Source of the DNA: Pseudomonas sp. B21-048
Lineage (GTDB): Bacteria; Pseudomonadota; Gammaproteobacteria; Pseudomonadales; Pseudomonadaceae
Assembly: GCF_024748615.1 (NCBI RefSeq)
Contig: NZ_CP087168.1
Span: 3,038,001 to 3,102,000, forward strand
DNA: 64,000 nucleotides
Direction: 5' to 3'
The translations under genes were made by a program, and so were the position numbers. Below are positions 37,502 through 46,162 of the stretch, one piece after another; within the stretch, counting starts at the first letter, position 1; every line of letters starts with the position of its first letter. The notes below the pieces were generated by a model. It worked only from the letters and a program-made list of their open reading frames with translations, had not been told where the DNA came from and made no database searches.

Positions 37502-37521
37502 ACCTATAACAAATACTAGCT
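37502..37521 (+). promoter_or_regulatory. Lux-box-like (pip box) dyad before PIP 2 and transporter operon
   Basis: ACCTATAACAAATACTAGCT has the form ACCTA-N10-TAG(C)T, 80-99 bases before the second PIP start. It is related to the sites at 36628 and 34458. Confidence 0.65.
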
Positions 37522-37600
37522 TTTGGGCGCAGGACTTACTCGGTAAGGTTGAGCATTTGTTCAGCATCCGAACCGGCCAGCATCATAAAGGGAGCGTGCG

Positions 37601-38488
37601 ATGTGGCGTGAAATCGAACCGGATCAGCACTATAACGTCGAAGTCGACGGCCATAATCTGGTGGTTTACAGCTTTGGCGAGGGCGATGAAGTCCTGCTGT
37701 GCCTCAATGGCGGCCCGGGCCTTCCCTGCGATTATCTGCGTGACGCCCATGGCTGGCTCAAGGAAAAGGGGTTGCGAGTGGTCGCCTTCGACCAACTCGG
37801 CACTGGCGCCTCGGCCAGGCCCGAAGACCCGTCTCTCTGGGACATCACCCGTTATGTCGCCGAGGTGGAAACCGTTCGTCAGGCGCTCGACCTGGGCCGA
37901 GTTCACCTGATGGGGCACTCCTGGGGCGGTTGGCTGGCGATCGAATACGCCATTTACCACCCTCACGCCCTCAAAACCCTGATTCTGGAAAACACGGTAG
38001 GCGATATCCCGCACCTGTCGCAGGAACTGGAGCGTCTACGTGGTGCGCTGGGCAGCGAAACCGTGGCGATGATGCAACGTCATGAAGCCATGGGCACCCT
38101 CGATCATCCGCAATACCAAGCGGCGATCACCCTTCTCAACTACCGCCATGTCTGCCGTCTGGATGAGTGGCCGGCGCCGGTCACGCGTTCTCTGGACGAC
38201 TGGAACATGGGGCCCTACACCACCATGCAGGGGCCGAATGAGTTTCTCTATGTCGGCAACCTGAAAAACTGGAACCGTCTAAAGGAAATGGCCGACTTCA
38301 CCATGCCGGTGCTGATCACCACCGGCCAGCATGACGAACTGACGCCGGCTTGTGCCATGCGCATGAAAATGGCGCTCAAGAATGCCGCACTGCATGTGTT
38401 CCCCAACAGCAGCCATATGCCCTTCTACGAAGAACCTCACGCCTACTTTCCGGTGTTGCTGGATTTCCTCCGGCAGCACCGAGGTTAG
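37601..38488 (+). CDS. Proline iminopeptidase-family alpha/beta hydrolase 2
   Basis: A 295-residue cytoplasmic S33-type hydrolase. It shows NGGPGLPCDY (oxyanion hole), VVAFDQLGTGAS, nucleophile GHSWGG, the acid in TGQHDELTP and His in NSSHMPFYEE. It belongs to the same family as the gene at 35620 but is clearly diverged from it. It leads the transporter operon: the permease starts 3 bases after its stop. The coupling suggests that imported peptides or amides are cleaved by this enzyme. AAGGGAG precedes ATG 37601. Confidence 0.9.
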   Translation: MWREIEPDQHYNVEVDGHNLVVYSFGEGDEVLLCLNGGPGLPCDYLRDAHGWLKEKGLRVVAFDQLGTGASARPEDPSLWDITRYVAEVETVRQALDLGRVHLMGHSWGGWLAIEYAIYHPHALKTLILENTVGDIPHLSQELERLRGALGSETVAMMQRHEAMGTLDHPQYQAAITLLNYRHVCRLDEWPAPVTRSLDDWNMGPYTTMQGPNEFLYVGNLKNWNRLKEMADFTMPVLITTGQHDELTPACAMRMKMALKNAALHVFPNSSHMPFYEEPHAYFPVLLDFLRQHRG

Positions 38489-38491
38489 TCG

Positions 38492-39439
38492 ATGAATCTG
38501 TCGCGTTACCGTTTCATCCTGTCACGGCCCCTGCAACTGCTACCGGTGCTGTTCGGCATCAGTCTGATCACGTTTGTGCTGGTGCGCTCGATTCCCGGTG
38601 ACCCGGCGCGCGCCCTGCTCGGCTCGCGCAGTACGCCGGAGGGGCTGATCAGGATTCGCGCTCAGTTTGGTCTCGATCAGCCGCTGTGGATGCAGTACTT
38701 CTACTTCCTGAAAAACCTGTTCAAGGGCGATCTCGGCCAGTCATTGCTGTACAAGGTCGACGCCTTGAAGCTGATCAGCACACGCATCGAACCCACGCTG
38801 TTTCTGGTGCTTGGCAGCGTGTTGCTGGCCATGTTGATCGCGGTGCCGCTGGCCACCGTTGCGGCTCGTAACAAGGGCGGCTGGGGCGACAACCTGATCC
38901 GCCTGTTCACCACCGCCGGGCTCGGCATGCCGGCGTTCTGGCTGGGGATCATGTTGATCCTGCTATTCAGCGTGCAGCTGGGCTGGTTCCCGGTTTCCGG
39001 CTATGGCCGCACCTGGCTGGACAAACTGCACCACATGGTCCTGCCTTGCCTGACCATTGCCCTGGCGTTATCGGCGGTGCTGGTACGCAATCTGCGGGCA
39101 AGCATGCTGATGGAGTTGCAAGCCGACCATGTCACGGCAGCCCGGGCTCGCGGTCTGTCTGAAGGCGCGGTGTTTCGTCGTCATGTGCTGCCCAACTCGC
39201 TCGTACCCGCCGTCAACCTGCTGGCGGTGAACATTGGCTGGCTGATCAGCGGCACCGTGGTCATCGAAAGTCTGTTCGCCATTCCCGGGATCGGCCAGTT
39301 ATTGGTCCGGGGCATCTTCACCCGTGACTACATGGTGGTCCAGGGCGTGGCGATGGTGCTGGCCTGCGCCACCGTGGCGGTCAACTTTCTCGCCGATGTG
39401 ATCACGGTAGCCATCGATCCTCGCGTGAACATCCGATGA
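38492..39439 (+). CDS. Oligopeptide/dipeptide ABC transporter permease (DppB type)
   Basis: A 315-residue membrane protein with about six TM helices. DppB/OppB signatures: N-terminal LLPVLFGISLITFVLVRSIPGDPARALLG, the LDQPLWMQYFYFLKNLFKGDLGQSLLY loop, and the EAA motif ARARGLSEGAVFRRHVLPNSLVPAV that docks to the ATPase. Overlaps the next gene by ATGA. Confidence 0.93.
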   Translation: MNLSRYRFILSRPLQLLPVLFGISLITFVLVRSIPGDPARALLGSRSTPEGLIRIRAQFGLDQPLWMQYFYFLKNLFKGDLGQSLLYKVDALKLISTRIEPTLFLVLGSVLLAMLIAVPLATVAARNKGGWGDNLIRLFTTAGLGMPAFWLGIMLILLFSVQLGWFPVSGYGRTWLDKLHHMVLPCLTIALALSAVLVRNLRASMLMELQADHVTAARARGLSEGAVFRRHVLPNSLVPAVNLLAVNIGWLISGTVVIESLFAIPGIGQLLVRGIFTRDYMVVQGVAMVLACATVAVNFLADVITVAIDPRVNIR

Positions 39440-40290
39440 GCAATCAGGCAACGGCAGCCCCCCGACTGAACCTGCGTCTGGGTGTGCGCAACCCTCGATT
39501 GGCCATGGGATTGGGTCTGGCCATCCTGCTCGGTTGGCTGGTGCTGGCGATTTTCGCGCCCTGGATCGCGCCCTTCGATCCCGTCGCCCAGAACACTGAT
39601 ATTCGCCTGCTGGCGCCCCATCTGGCCCACCCGTTCGGCACCGATAATTTCGGCCGCGACGTCTTGTCTCGAGTGATCTGGTCAGCCCGCATCGACTTGC
39701 AGCTGGCAGTGATCGGGGTGATTTTCCCGTTCCTGATCGGCACCTGTGTCGGGGCCTTGTCCGGCTACATCGGCGGGCGTTTCGATACGTTCTGCATGCG
39801 CCTGATCGATATCATCCTGGCCTTCCCGTTTCTGGTGTTGATGCTGGCGATCATGGCAATCCTCGGCCCCGGCCTGATGAGTTTCTATATCGCCATGGCA
39901 CTGGTGGGTTGGGTGTCCTATGCACGTTTGATCCGCTCACAGATCCTGATACTCAAGGAAAGCGATTTTGCCCTGGCCGCCAAAAGCCTCGGCTTCGGTC
40001 ATGGGCGCATTCTGTTTCGGCACCTACTGCCGAACGCGATGTTCGGCTCGATCGTGTTTTCCATGTCTGATGCGGTGCTGGTACTGCTCAACGGCGCGGC
40101 GGTCAGTTACCTCGGCCTCGGGGTGCAACCACCGACCGCCGAGTGGGGCACGATGGTCGCCGAAGGCCAGAGTTTCATCACTTCCGCCTGGTGGATCTGC
40201 ACCTTTCCGGGATTGGCGATCGTCACCCTGGCCATGGGCTTCAGCCTGCTGGCCGACGCTGTCGCCGAACGCTTGGGTGAACGCTCATGA
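39436..40290 (+). CDS. Oligopeptide/dipeptide ABC transporter permease (DppC type)
   Basis: A 284-residue permease. DppC features are FAPWIAPFDPVAQ, HPFGTDNFGRDVLSRVIWSARIDL and the EAA loop LAAKSLGFGHGRILFRHLLPNAM, with about six TM helices. Overlaps both neighbours by four bases (ATGA), so the transporter is made as a coupled set. Confidence 0.93.
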   Translation: MSNQATAAPRLNLRLGVRNPRLAMGLGLAILLGWLVLAIFAPWIAPFDPVAQNTDIRLLAPHLAHPFGTDNFGRDVLSRVIWSARIDLQLAVIGVIFPFLIGTCVGALSGYIGGRFDTFCMRLIDIILAFPFLVLMLAIMAILGPGLMSFYIAMALVGWVSYARLIRSQILILKESDFALAAKSLGFGHGRILFRHLLPNAMFGSIVFSMSDAVLVLLNGAAVSYLGLGVQPPTAEWGTMVAEGQSFITSAWWICTFPGLAIVTLAMGFSLLADAVAERLGERS

Positions 40291-41273
40291 GTACGCCCGT
40301 GCTGAAGGTCGAAGCGCTCAGCGTCATCGCCAGCAAAGGTGAGCACGAGGTGACCCTGGTGGATCGCCTGTCCTTTGACCTGGCCGAGGGTGAGGTGCTC
40401 GGACTGGTGGGGGAAAGCGGTTCCGGCAAAACCCTGGCTTGTCGCGGTTTAATGAGGCTGCTGCCTTCGCCGAACCTGCGAGTCGAAGGCAAAAACGTGC
40501 AGCTGGCCGGGGAAAATCTGTTGCACCTGGACGAGGCCGGCATGCGTCGCATGCGTGGGCGCCAATTGGGGATGATCTTCCAGAACCCCAGCAGTCATCT
40601 CGACCCGTTGATGCGCATCGGCGAGCAGATTGGCGAAGGTATTCGTCTGCATCAGGGCGCCAGCCAGCGTGAAGCCCGCGCCCAGGCCATCGACGTACTG
40701 CGGCAAGTGGGCATTCCCGATCCGCAGCGGCGCGTTGACAGTTACCCTCACGAATTTTCCGGCGGCATGCGCCAGCGAGCGATGATCGCCGTGGCCCTGG
40801 GTTGCAACCCGAACGTGCTGATCGCCGACGAACCGACCACCGCCCTCGACGTCACGGTGCAAGCGCAGATCCTGCGCCTGCTGTTGGATCTTCGCGACCA
40901 GCGTGGCCTGTCGATCATCATGATCACCCATGACCTGGGGGTCGTGGCCCAGACCTGCGACTCGATTGCCGTGATGTACGCCGGACGCTTGTGTGAGCAC
41001 GGCAACAAACACGAGGTGCTCGCCCATCCACGCCACCCTTACACCGCCGGATTGATCGACTGTCAGCCAGCCACCAGTCACGGTCACGCCTTGCTCAAAA
41101 CCATCGCCGGGCAACCGCCCCTGCTCGATGCCCTGCCCCAGGGTTGTCGCTTCAATCCACGCTGCCAGCAAACCGGCAGCCCATGTACATCACTGATGCC
41201 GAGTTTGCAGCCCGTCAGCCATGGGCACCGCATTGCTTGCCATTACCCTTTGGCCGTCGGAGACCACTCATGA
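40287..41273 (+). CDS. Peptide ABC transporter ATPase (DppD/OppD type)
   Basis: A 328-residue ATPase. Walker [10 protein letters not shown]-loop [10 protein letters not shown], signature FSGGMRQR, Walker [13 protein letters not shown] and switch H (ITHDLG) are all present, followed by the C-terminal oligopeptide-transporter extension with the [11 protein letters not shown] and CRFNPRCQ(x)...C Cys-rich segment that in this family can bind an Fe-S cluster. Overlaps the next gene by ATGA. Confidence 0.94.
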   Translation: MSTPVLKVEALSVIASKGEHEVTLVDRLSFDLAEGEVLGLVGESGSGKTLACRGLMRLLPSPNLRVEGKNVQLAGENLLHLDEAGMRRMRGRQLGMIFQNPSSHLDPLMRIGEQIGEGIRLHQGASQREARAQAIDVLRQVGIPDPQRRVDSYPHEFSGGMRQRAMIAVALGCNPNVLIADEPTTALDVTVQAQILRLLLDLRDQRGLSIIMITHDLGVVAQTCDSIAVMYAGRLCEHGNKHEVLAHPRHPYTAGLIDCQPATSHGHALLKTIAGQPPLLDALPQGCRFNPRCQQTGSPCTSLMPSLQPVSHGHRIACHYPLAVGDHS

Positions 41274-42241
41274 CCCTGCTCAAGGTCAAGGATCTGCAGG
41301 TGCGGTTTGCGGCGCCGGGCACAGGTCTGCTGGGCATGAACCGGCAATGGTTGACGGCGGTCAACGGCGTTTCGCTGACCCTCTCGGCCGGAGAAACGCT
41401 GGGGCTGGTTGGCGAGTCGGGCAGTGGCAAAAGCAGCTTGGGGCGGGCGATCCTGCACCTCAACGAGATTTACGCTGGACAGGTGCTGTTCGAGGGCGTC
41501 GACATGGCCCACGCCGGGAAGATCGATATCCAGAGGCTGCGTCAGGAAACGGCGATGGTTTTCCAGGACCCATACGCCGCCCTCAACCCACGCCTGAGCA
41601 TCGGCCAGACTCTGGCGGAAGTGCTCCGGGTCCAACGCAAAGTGCCAGAGCCACTGATAGCCGCCCGAGTCGATGAATTGCTGACCCTGGTGGGTCTGCG
41701 CCCCGAATTGGCCGCCCGCAAACCGCACGCCTTGAGTGGCGGCCAATGCCAGCGCGTGGGGATCGCCCGCGCGCTGGCCGTGGAGCCGCGCCTGATCGTT
41801 GCCGATGAATGCGTGGCCGCGCTGGATGTGTCCATCCAGGGGCAGATCATCAACCTGTTGCTGGAGCTGCGCCAGCGCATGAACCTGGCGATTGTGTTCA
41901 TCGCCCATGATCTGGCGATCGTTCGCCGGCTCTGTGATCGGGTGGCGGTGATGTACCTGGGCAAGATCGTCGAAGAAGGCCCCGTGGAGGACGTATTCCG
42001 CTCCCCGCGACATCCTTATACCGCCGCACTGATCCAGTCGATTCCAGAAATCGACCCAACCCGGGCGCTACCCACCGACCCTTTGCCCGGTGAACCGCCC
42101 AGCCCTTTGCAACTGCCATCCGGCTGCGCTTTTCACCCGCGCTGTCGCTACGTCCGTACCACGTGTAGCCAGGTGGCGCCCCCTACCCGTCAACTCGACG
42201 CTCGCCGTTACGACTGCGTGCTCGAGGAGCCACTGTTTTAA
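41270..42241 (+). CDS. Peptide ABC transporter ATPase (DppF/OppF type)
   Basis: A 323-residue ATPase starting at ATG 41270, inside the previous stop. Walker A GESGSGKSS, signature LSGGQCQR (the usual R/M before Q is C here), Walker B LIVADECVAALD (the family norm is DEPVSALD, so Pro is replaced by Cys) and the C-terminal GCAFHPRCRYVRTTC cluster are seen. The DEC variant in Walker B is unusual but keeps the catalytic Glu. Confidence 0.93.
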   Translation: MTLLKVKDLQVRFAAPGTGLLGMNRQWLTAVNGVSLTLSAGETLGLVGESGSGKSSLGRAILHLNEIYAGQVLFEGVDMAHAGKIDIQRLRQETAMVFQDPYAALNPRLSIGQTLAEVLRVQRKVPEPLIAARVDELLTLVGLRPELAARKPHALSGGQCQRVGIARALAVEPRLIVADECVAALDVSIQGQIINLLLELRQRMNLAIVFIAHDLAIVRRLCDRVAVMYLGKIVEEGPVEDVFRSPRHPYTAALIQSIPEIDPTRALPTDPLPGEPPSPLQLPSGCAFHPRCRYVRTTCSQVAPPTRQLDARRYDCVLEEPLF

Positions 42242-42274
42242 AACACACTGCACCCATCAAGAAGGAGTTTGACC

Positions 42275-43789
42275 ATGCGATCCAGGCATTTGAAATTGCT
42301 CGCCGCAGCCACATTGACCGCTTGCACCCTTGCCAGCGGCATTGCACAAGCGGCCGGCGTACTCACCATCGGTTGCCGCGAAGAAAGCACCACGTTCGAC
42401 CCGATCAAGAGCGCGCAAAACCGCGATACCTGGGTGTTTGCCAATGTCTACGACACGCTGATCCGCGTCGACAAGGCCGGCAGCAAGATGGAACCCGGCC
42501 TGGCTGAAAGCTGGAAAGTCTCCGACGATGGTCTGACCTACACCTTCAAAATGCGCTCGGCGAAATTCTCCGACGGCTCGCCGATCACGGCCGATGACGC
42601 GGCATTCAGCCTGTTGCGCACTCGCGATAACAAGGCCTCGCTGTGGAGCGATGCCTACAAGCTGATCGACACGGCGAAAGCGGCCGATCCGCGCACCCTG
42701 GTGGTCACCCTGACCACCCCGTCAGTACCGTTCCTCTCGCAATTAGCCTCGCCGACCGTGTCGGTTCTCTCGCAGAAGGCCATGACCCGCATGGGTGAAG
42801 ACGCCTATGCCCAGGATCCTGTCGTCTCAGGGGCATTTTTTGTCAAAGAGTGGCTGCGCGGCGATCGTGTGAAACTGGAGAAGAACCCGAATTTCTGGCA
42901 AGCCGATAAGGTCAGCCTGGATGGCGTGGAGTGGATTTCCATCCCCGATGACAATACCCGGATGCTCAAGGTGCAGGCAGGCGAGCTGGACTCAGCGATC
43001 TTCGTACCGTTTTCGCGAGTCGATGCGCTGCGCAAGGATCCCAACCTGACCATCCATTCCGACCCTTCCACTCGGGAAGATCACCTGCTGATCAACCATG
43101 AGCACGGTCTGCTGAGCAAGCCTGAAGTCCGTCAGGCGTTGGACATGGCTATCAACAAGAAGTCGGTGGTTGATACCGTCACCTTCGGCAAGGGTCAGGA
43201 GGCTTACTCCTACATTCCCAAGGGCTCGCTATACCACTACGCGGACAACCTGAAGCGTCCATTCGACCCGGTCAAAGCCAAGCAGATGCTGATCGATGCC
43301 GGCGCAGCGGGCATGAAGCTGAATTACGTGGTCAACGCCGGCAACGAAGCCGATGAGCAGATTGCCGTGCTGGTTCAGCAGCAGCTGGCGGCGGTCGGTG
43401 TGACCGCGAACCTGCAAAAGGTCGACCCGACCCAGAGCTGGCAGATGCTGGTCGACGGTGACTACGACCTGTCCGTGATGTACTGGACCAACGACATCCT
43501 CGACCCGGACCAGAAGACCACGTTCGTTCTGGGCCACGACACCAACATGAACTACATGACCCGCTACAAGAACGACAAGGTCAAGAACCTGGTGTCGGCT
43601 GCCCGAATCGAAGCGGACCCGATCAAGCGTGAACAGATGTACGTCGATTTACAGAAAGTCGCCAAACAGGACGTCAACTGGATCGACCTGTACTACAGCC
43701 CGTACATCAATATTTCGCGCAAGAACGTAGAAAACTTCCAGCAAAACCCACTGGGACGTTTTTCTCTTGAGGAGACGGTGAAAAACTAA
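42275..43789 (+). CDS. Peptide/opine-type ABC transporter substrate-binding protein (DppA family)
   Basis: A 504-residue SBP_bac_5 periplasmic protein. Signal peptide MRSRHLKLLAAATLTACTLASGIAQAAG; mature family motifs TFDPIKSAQNRDTWVFANVYDTLIRVD, LAESWKVSDDGLTYTFKMRSAKFSDGSPITADD, and RKNVENFQQNPLG at the end. AAGGAG precedes ATG 42275. As last gene of the PIP-led operon it defines the ligand, perhaps a short peptide or an amide/ethanolamine-type signal as reported for PipR systems; the specificity cannot be read from sequence. Confidence 0.92.
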   Translation: MRSRHLKLLAAATLTACTLASGIAQAAGVLTIGCREESTTFDPIKSAQNRDTWVFANVYDTLIRVDKAGSKMEPGLAESWKVSDDGLTYTFKMRSAKFSDGSPITADDAAFSLLRTRDNKASLWSDAYKLIDTAKAADPRTLVVTLTTPSVPFLSQLASPTVSVLSQKAMTRMGEDAYAQDPVVSGAFFVKEWLRGDRVKLEKNPNFWQADKVSLDGVEWISIPDDNTRMLKVQAGELDSAIFVPFSRVDALRKDPNLTIHSDPSTREDHLLINHEHGLLSKPEVRQALDMAINKKSVVDTVTFGKGQEAYSYIPKGSLYHYADNLKRPFDPVKAKQMLIDAGAAGMKLNYVVNAGNEADEQIAVLVQQQLAAVGVTANLQKVDPTQSWQMLVDGDYDLSVMYWTNDILDPDQKTTFVLGHDTNMNYMTRYKNDKVKNLVSAARIEADPIKREQMYVDLQKVAKQDVNWIDLYYSPYINISRKNVENFQQNPLGRFSLEETVKN

Positions 43790-43827
43790 GAATGGTGGTG
43801 CTGAAGCAGGCCGCTTCAGCGCAACCC

Positions 43828-43858
43828 AAAAAGGACCTCTATTCAGAGGTCCTTTTTT
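43828..43858. terminator. Bidirectional intrinsic terminator
   Basis: AAGGACCTCT-ATTC-AGAGGTCCTT is a perfect ten-pair stem with flanking A and T tracts. A second hairpin, CTGAAGC-AGGCC-GCTTCAG, lies just before it (43801-43819). It ends the peptide transporter operon and the opposing acetoin operon. Confidence 0.92.
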
Positions 43859-43895
43859 ATGACGATCGTTTATCCATCGTTCTCCCGCAAGTGCT

Positions 43896-44990
43896 TCAGA
43901 CTCGAGCGGGTGACACGATGATTTTCACGTTATGTTCCTTGTTGTTAACCAATTCCTCAAAGCCCTGCCCGACAATCTGTTCGAGCTGAATGCGCCCGGT
44001 GACCAGCGGGGCGATGTCCAGTCGGCCGTCGGCAATAAAGGCGATCACATCGGCGAACTCACCGTTGTAGGCAAGTGCACCCAGCACCTGTTTTTCGGTG
44101 GCGACCAGCTCGAAGAAGTTGAACTCGCTGGGCTCCTCGAAAATACCCACCAGCACACACGTACCGGCCTTGCGGATGAGGTCGATCGCGAGCTTGGCCG
44201 TGTGTTTGTTGCCGATGCATTCGAAGCTGACATCCGCCCCAAGCCCGCCGGTCAGCCGTCGCACCTCTGCCAGAGCGTCACATTCATTGGGGTCGAGCAC
44301 ATGGCTCGCCCCCACCTCCAGAGCCTTCGCCTTGCGCGCGCCTGACATTTCCAGGGCGATGACCTGGGCCGCGCCAGCAGCCTTGGCGCACATGATGGTG
44401 CACAGGCCGATGGTTCCCGCGCCAACCACCACCACATTTTTCCCCAGCAAACTCCCGGCCTTTTTCACCGCGTGCATGCCCACTGCCAGCGGTTCGATCA
44501 GCGCCCCGGCTTCGGCGGGAAAGTTGGCCGGCAACTTGTAAAGCAGGTTGGCCGGCACGTTGACCAACTCGGCGAACGCACCATTGTTCATCAGGCCGGT
44601 GAAGGCCAGGTTTTCACAAATGTTGTACAACCCATGGGTGCAGTAATAACAAGTACCACAGTGCTGACAGGCATCCGCTGCCACCGGCTCGCCAACACTG
44701 AACCCCTGAACACCGGCGCCGATTTCGACGATCTCGCCACAGAACTCATGACCGAGAATGCACTGCCCTTTGATTCCGGTCAGCGGGTGCGGTGCATCCA
44801 CCGGGATGAACACTGGCCCGGCCACGTATTCATGCAGGTCGGAGCCGCAAATACCGCACCATTGCACGCGAATCTGGACCCAGCCCGCGGGTGGCGACAC
44901 GGGCAATGGAACGTCTTCGACACGGATATCGTGACGGCCATGCCAGACAGCGGCACGCATGCTGCGGGCCGGGTTAATTAGAAGGCTCAT
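43896..44990 (-). CDS. Zn-dependent 2,3-butanediol dehydrogenase-like enzyme of the acetoin operon
   Basis: A 364-residue medium-chain dehydrogenase starting at ATG 44990 (AAGGAG upstream). Catalytic Zn ligands: C45 (WCGICGSDLHE) and H81-E82 (GHEFCGEIVEIG); structural Zn cysteines C111, C114, C117, C125 (CGTCYYCTHGLYNIC); Rossmann GAGTIGLC. The pattern GICGSDLHEY...FIP is characteristic of (R,R)-butanediol/acetoin dehydrogenases. It lies 59 bases after acoC on the same strand, as in other Pseudomonas aco operons, and would convert 2,3-butanediol to acetoin. Confidence 0.88.
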   Translation of the reverse strand: MSLLINPARSMRAAVWHGRHDIRVEDVPLPVSPPAGWVQIRVQWCGICGSDLHEYVAGPVFIPVDAPHPLTGIKGQCILGHEFCGEIVEIGAGVQGFSVGEPVAADACQHCGTCYYCTHGLYNICENLAFTGLMNNGAFAELVNVPANLLYKLPANFPAEAGALIEPLAVGMHAVKKAGSLLGKNVVVVGAGTIGLCTIMCAKAAGAAQVIALEMSGARKAKALEVGASHVLDPNECDALAEVRRLTGGLGADVSFECIGNKHTAKLAIDLIRKAGTCVLVGIFEEPSEFNFFELVATEKQVLGALAYNGEFADVIAFIADGRLDIAPLVTGRIQLEQIVGQGFEELVNNKEHNVKIIVSPARV

Positions 44991-45049
44991 GTTGGAATCT
45001 CCTTGAAGTCGATGGCCTTGGCGACCCGCAAATGGTCGCCAAGGGAGCA

Positions 45050-46162
45050 TTAGTGTTGTTGCACAAAGTCCAGAATCAGCCGATTGACCTGCTCGGCCGC
45101 TTCCATCTGCACCATGTGCGCCTGGCCCGGCAGGATTTCGACCTGAGCAGGCAGGCCAACGCTGTGGGCCGCAGGAATGATCGCGTCGTCACTGCCCCAG
45201 ATCAGCAACACCGGCCGCCGGCCTTCTTGCACCACGCCGCGCAGATCGAACTGTTGCCGTCCTTCTTTGAACAAACCCGAAACCAGCTGGCGCAGGGCCG
45301 CGTCCACCCCTTCCAGGCGCTTGTACTTGAGCATGTCTTCGAGCATCTGCCGATTGACCAGTTCGGGATCGGAGAACAGCTGCACCAGCTGTGGTTTGAG
45401 GGCATTGCGGCTCGCAGCCTCGACAAAACCTTGCAGGTAATCGCCATTGATTTCCGCGCCCAGGCCGGCGCTGCCGATCAGGCTCAGGGAACGCACCCGA
45501 TGAGGTGCCAGACGCGCGGTGTTCAGCGACACCGCCCCGCCCATGGAATGCCCCACCAGATGCGCCACGGGAACATTCAGATGATCGAGCAGAGCCAATA
45601 GCACTCCGCTCAGCTCATCCAGATTTCCGTGCTGCAGCTGTTTGGTCGACTCGCCATGGCCCGGCAGATCCAGAGCAATCACTCGGCGCTCGGCGGCCAA
45701 CGCTTCATGATTGAACATCCAATTGTTCAGGTCACCGCCAAACCCGTGCACCAGCACCAGCGGCACTCCGCCTTCGCCACGCTCGAAGTAACGGATCAGC
45801 CGCCCGTCCAGTTCGACCTTCTGCGGCTTCGGCCCGCTGTCTTCCTCGACTCCGTCACCTGGCACGAATGCGGCCTGGAACTGCTCGACCACCGCGTCGA
45901 TTTCGGCCTCACTGGCTTCGCCGTCGACCACGATGCCGAGCAACGCACCGACCGCAAGGGTTTCATCCTGGCGCGCGATCTGCCGACGCAGCACACCGGA
46001 AAACGGCGCCTCGACGCTGCTGGAAATTTTGTCGGTTTCTACATCGAGCACCTCATCGCCCTTGGCGATCGCCTGGCCCTCCTCCTTGAGCCAGACATCG
46101 ACCCGGCCTTCGGTCATGGACAAGCCCCATTTGGGCATGGTCAGGGTATGGATCTGGCTCAT
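45050..46162 (-). CDS. acoC: Acetoin dehydrogenase E2 (dihydrolipoamide acetyltransferase), lipoyl plus alpha/beta-hydrolase
   Basis: A 370-residue protein starting at ATG 46162 inside the acoB stop (ATGA overlap). Residues 1-80 form a lipoyl domain with the lipoylated Lys45 in DVETDKISSSVEAP. From about 120 on is an alpha/beta-hydrolase fold: VLVHGFGGDLNNW, GHSMGG, then GSDDAIIPA and GQAHMVQME. That non-classical domain instead of a CoA-dependent 2-oxoacid catalytic domain is the hallmark of AcoC from Pseudomonas. It passes the acetyl group from cleaved acetoin to CoA. Confidence 0.93.
   Translation of the reverse strand: MSQIHTLTMPKWGLSMTEGRVDVWLKEEGQAIAKGDEVLDVETDKISSSVEAPFSGVLRRQIARQDETLAVGALLGIVVDGEASEAEIDAVVEQFQAAFVPGDGVEEDSGPKPQKVELDGRLIRYFERGEGGVPLVLVHGFGGDLNNWMFNHEALAAERRVIALDLPGHGESTKQLQHGNLDELSGVLLALLDHLNVPVAHLVGHSMGGAVSLNTARLAPHRVRSLSLIGSAGLGAEINGDYLQGFVEAASRNALKPQLVQLFSDPELVNRQMLEDMLKYKRLEGVDAALRQLVSGLFKEGRQQFDLRGVVQEGRRPVLLIWGSDDAIIPAAHSVGLPAQVEILPGQAHMVQMEAAEQVNRLILDFVQQH

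Noticed and set aside
44458..44990. Possible plus-strand gene in the dehydrogenase region
   Set aside because: Only antisense frames; the minus-strand dehydrogenase has all Zn and Rossmann motifs.
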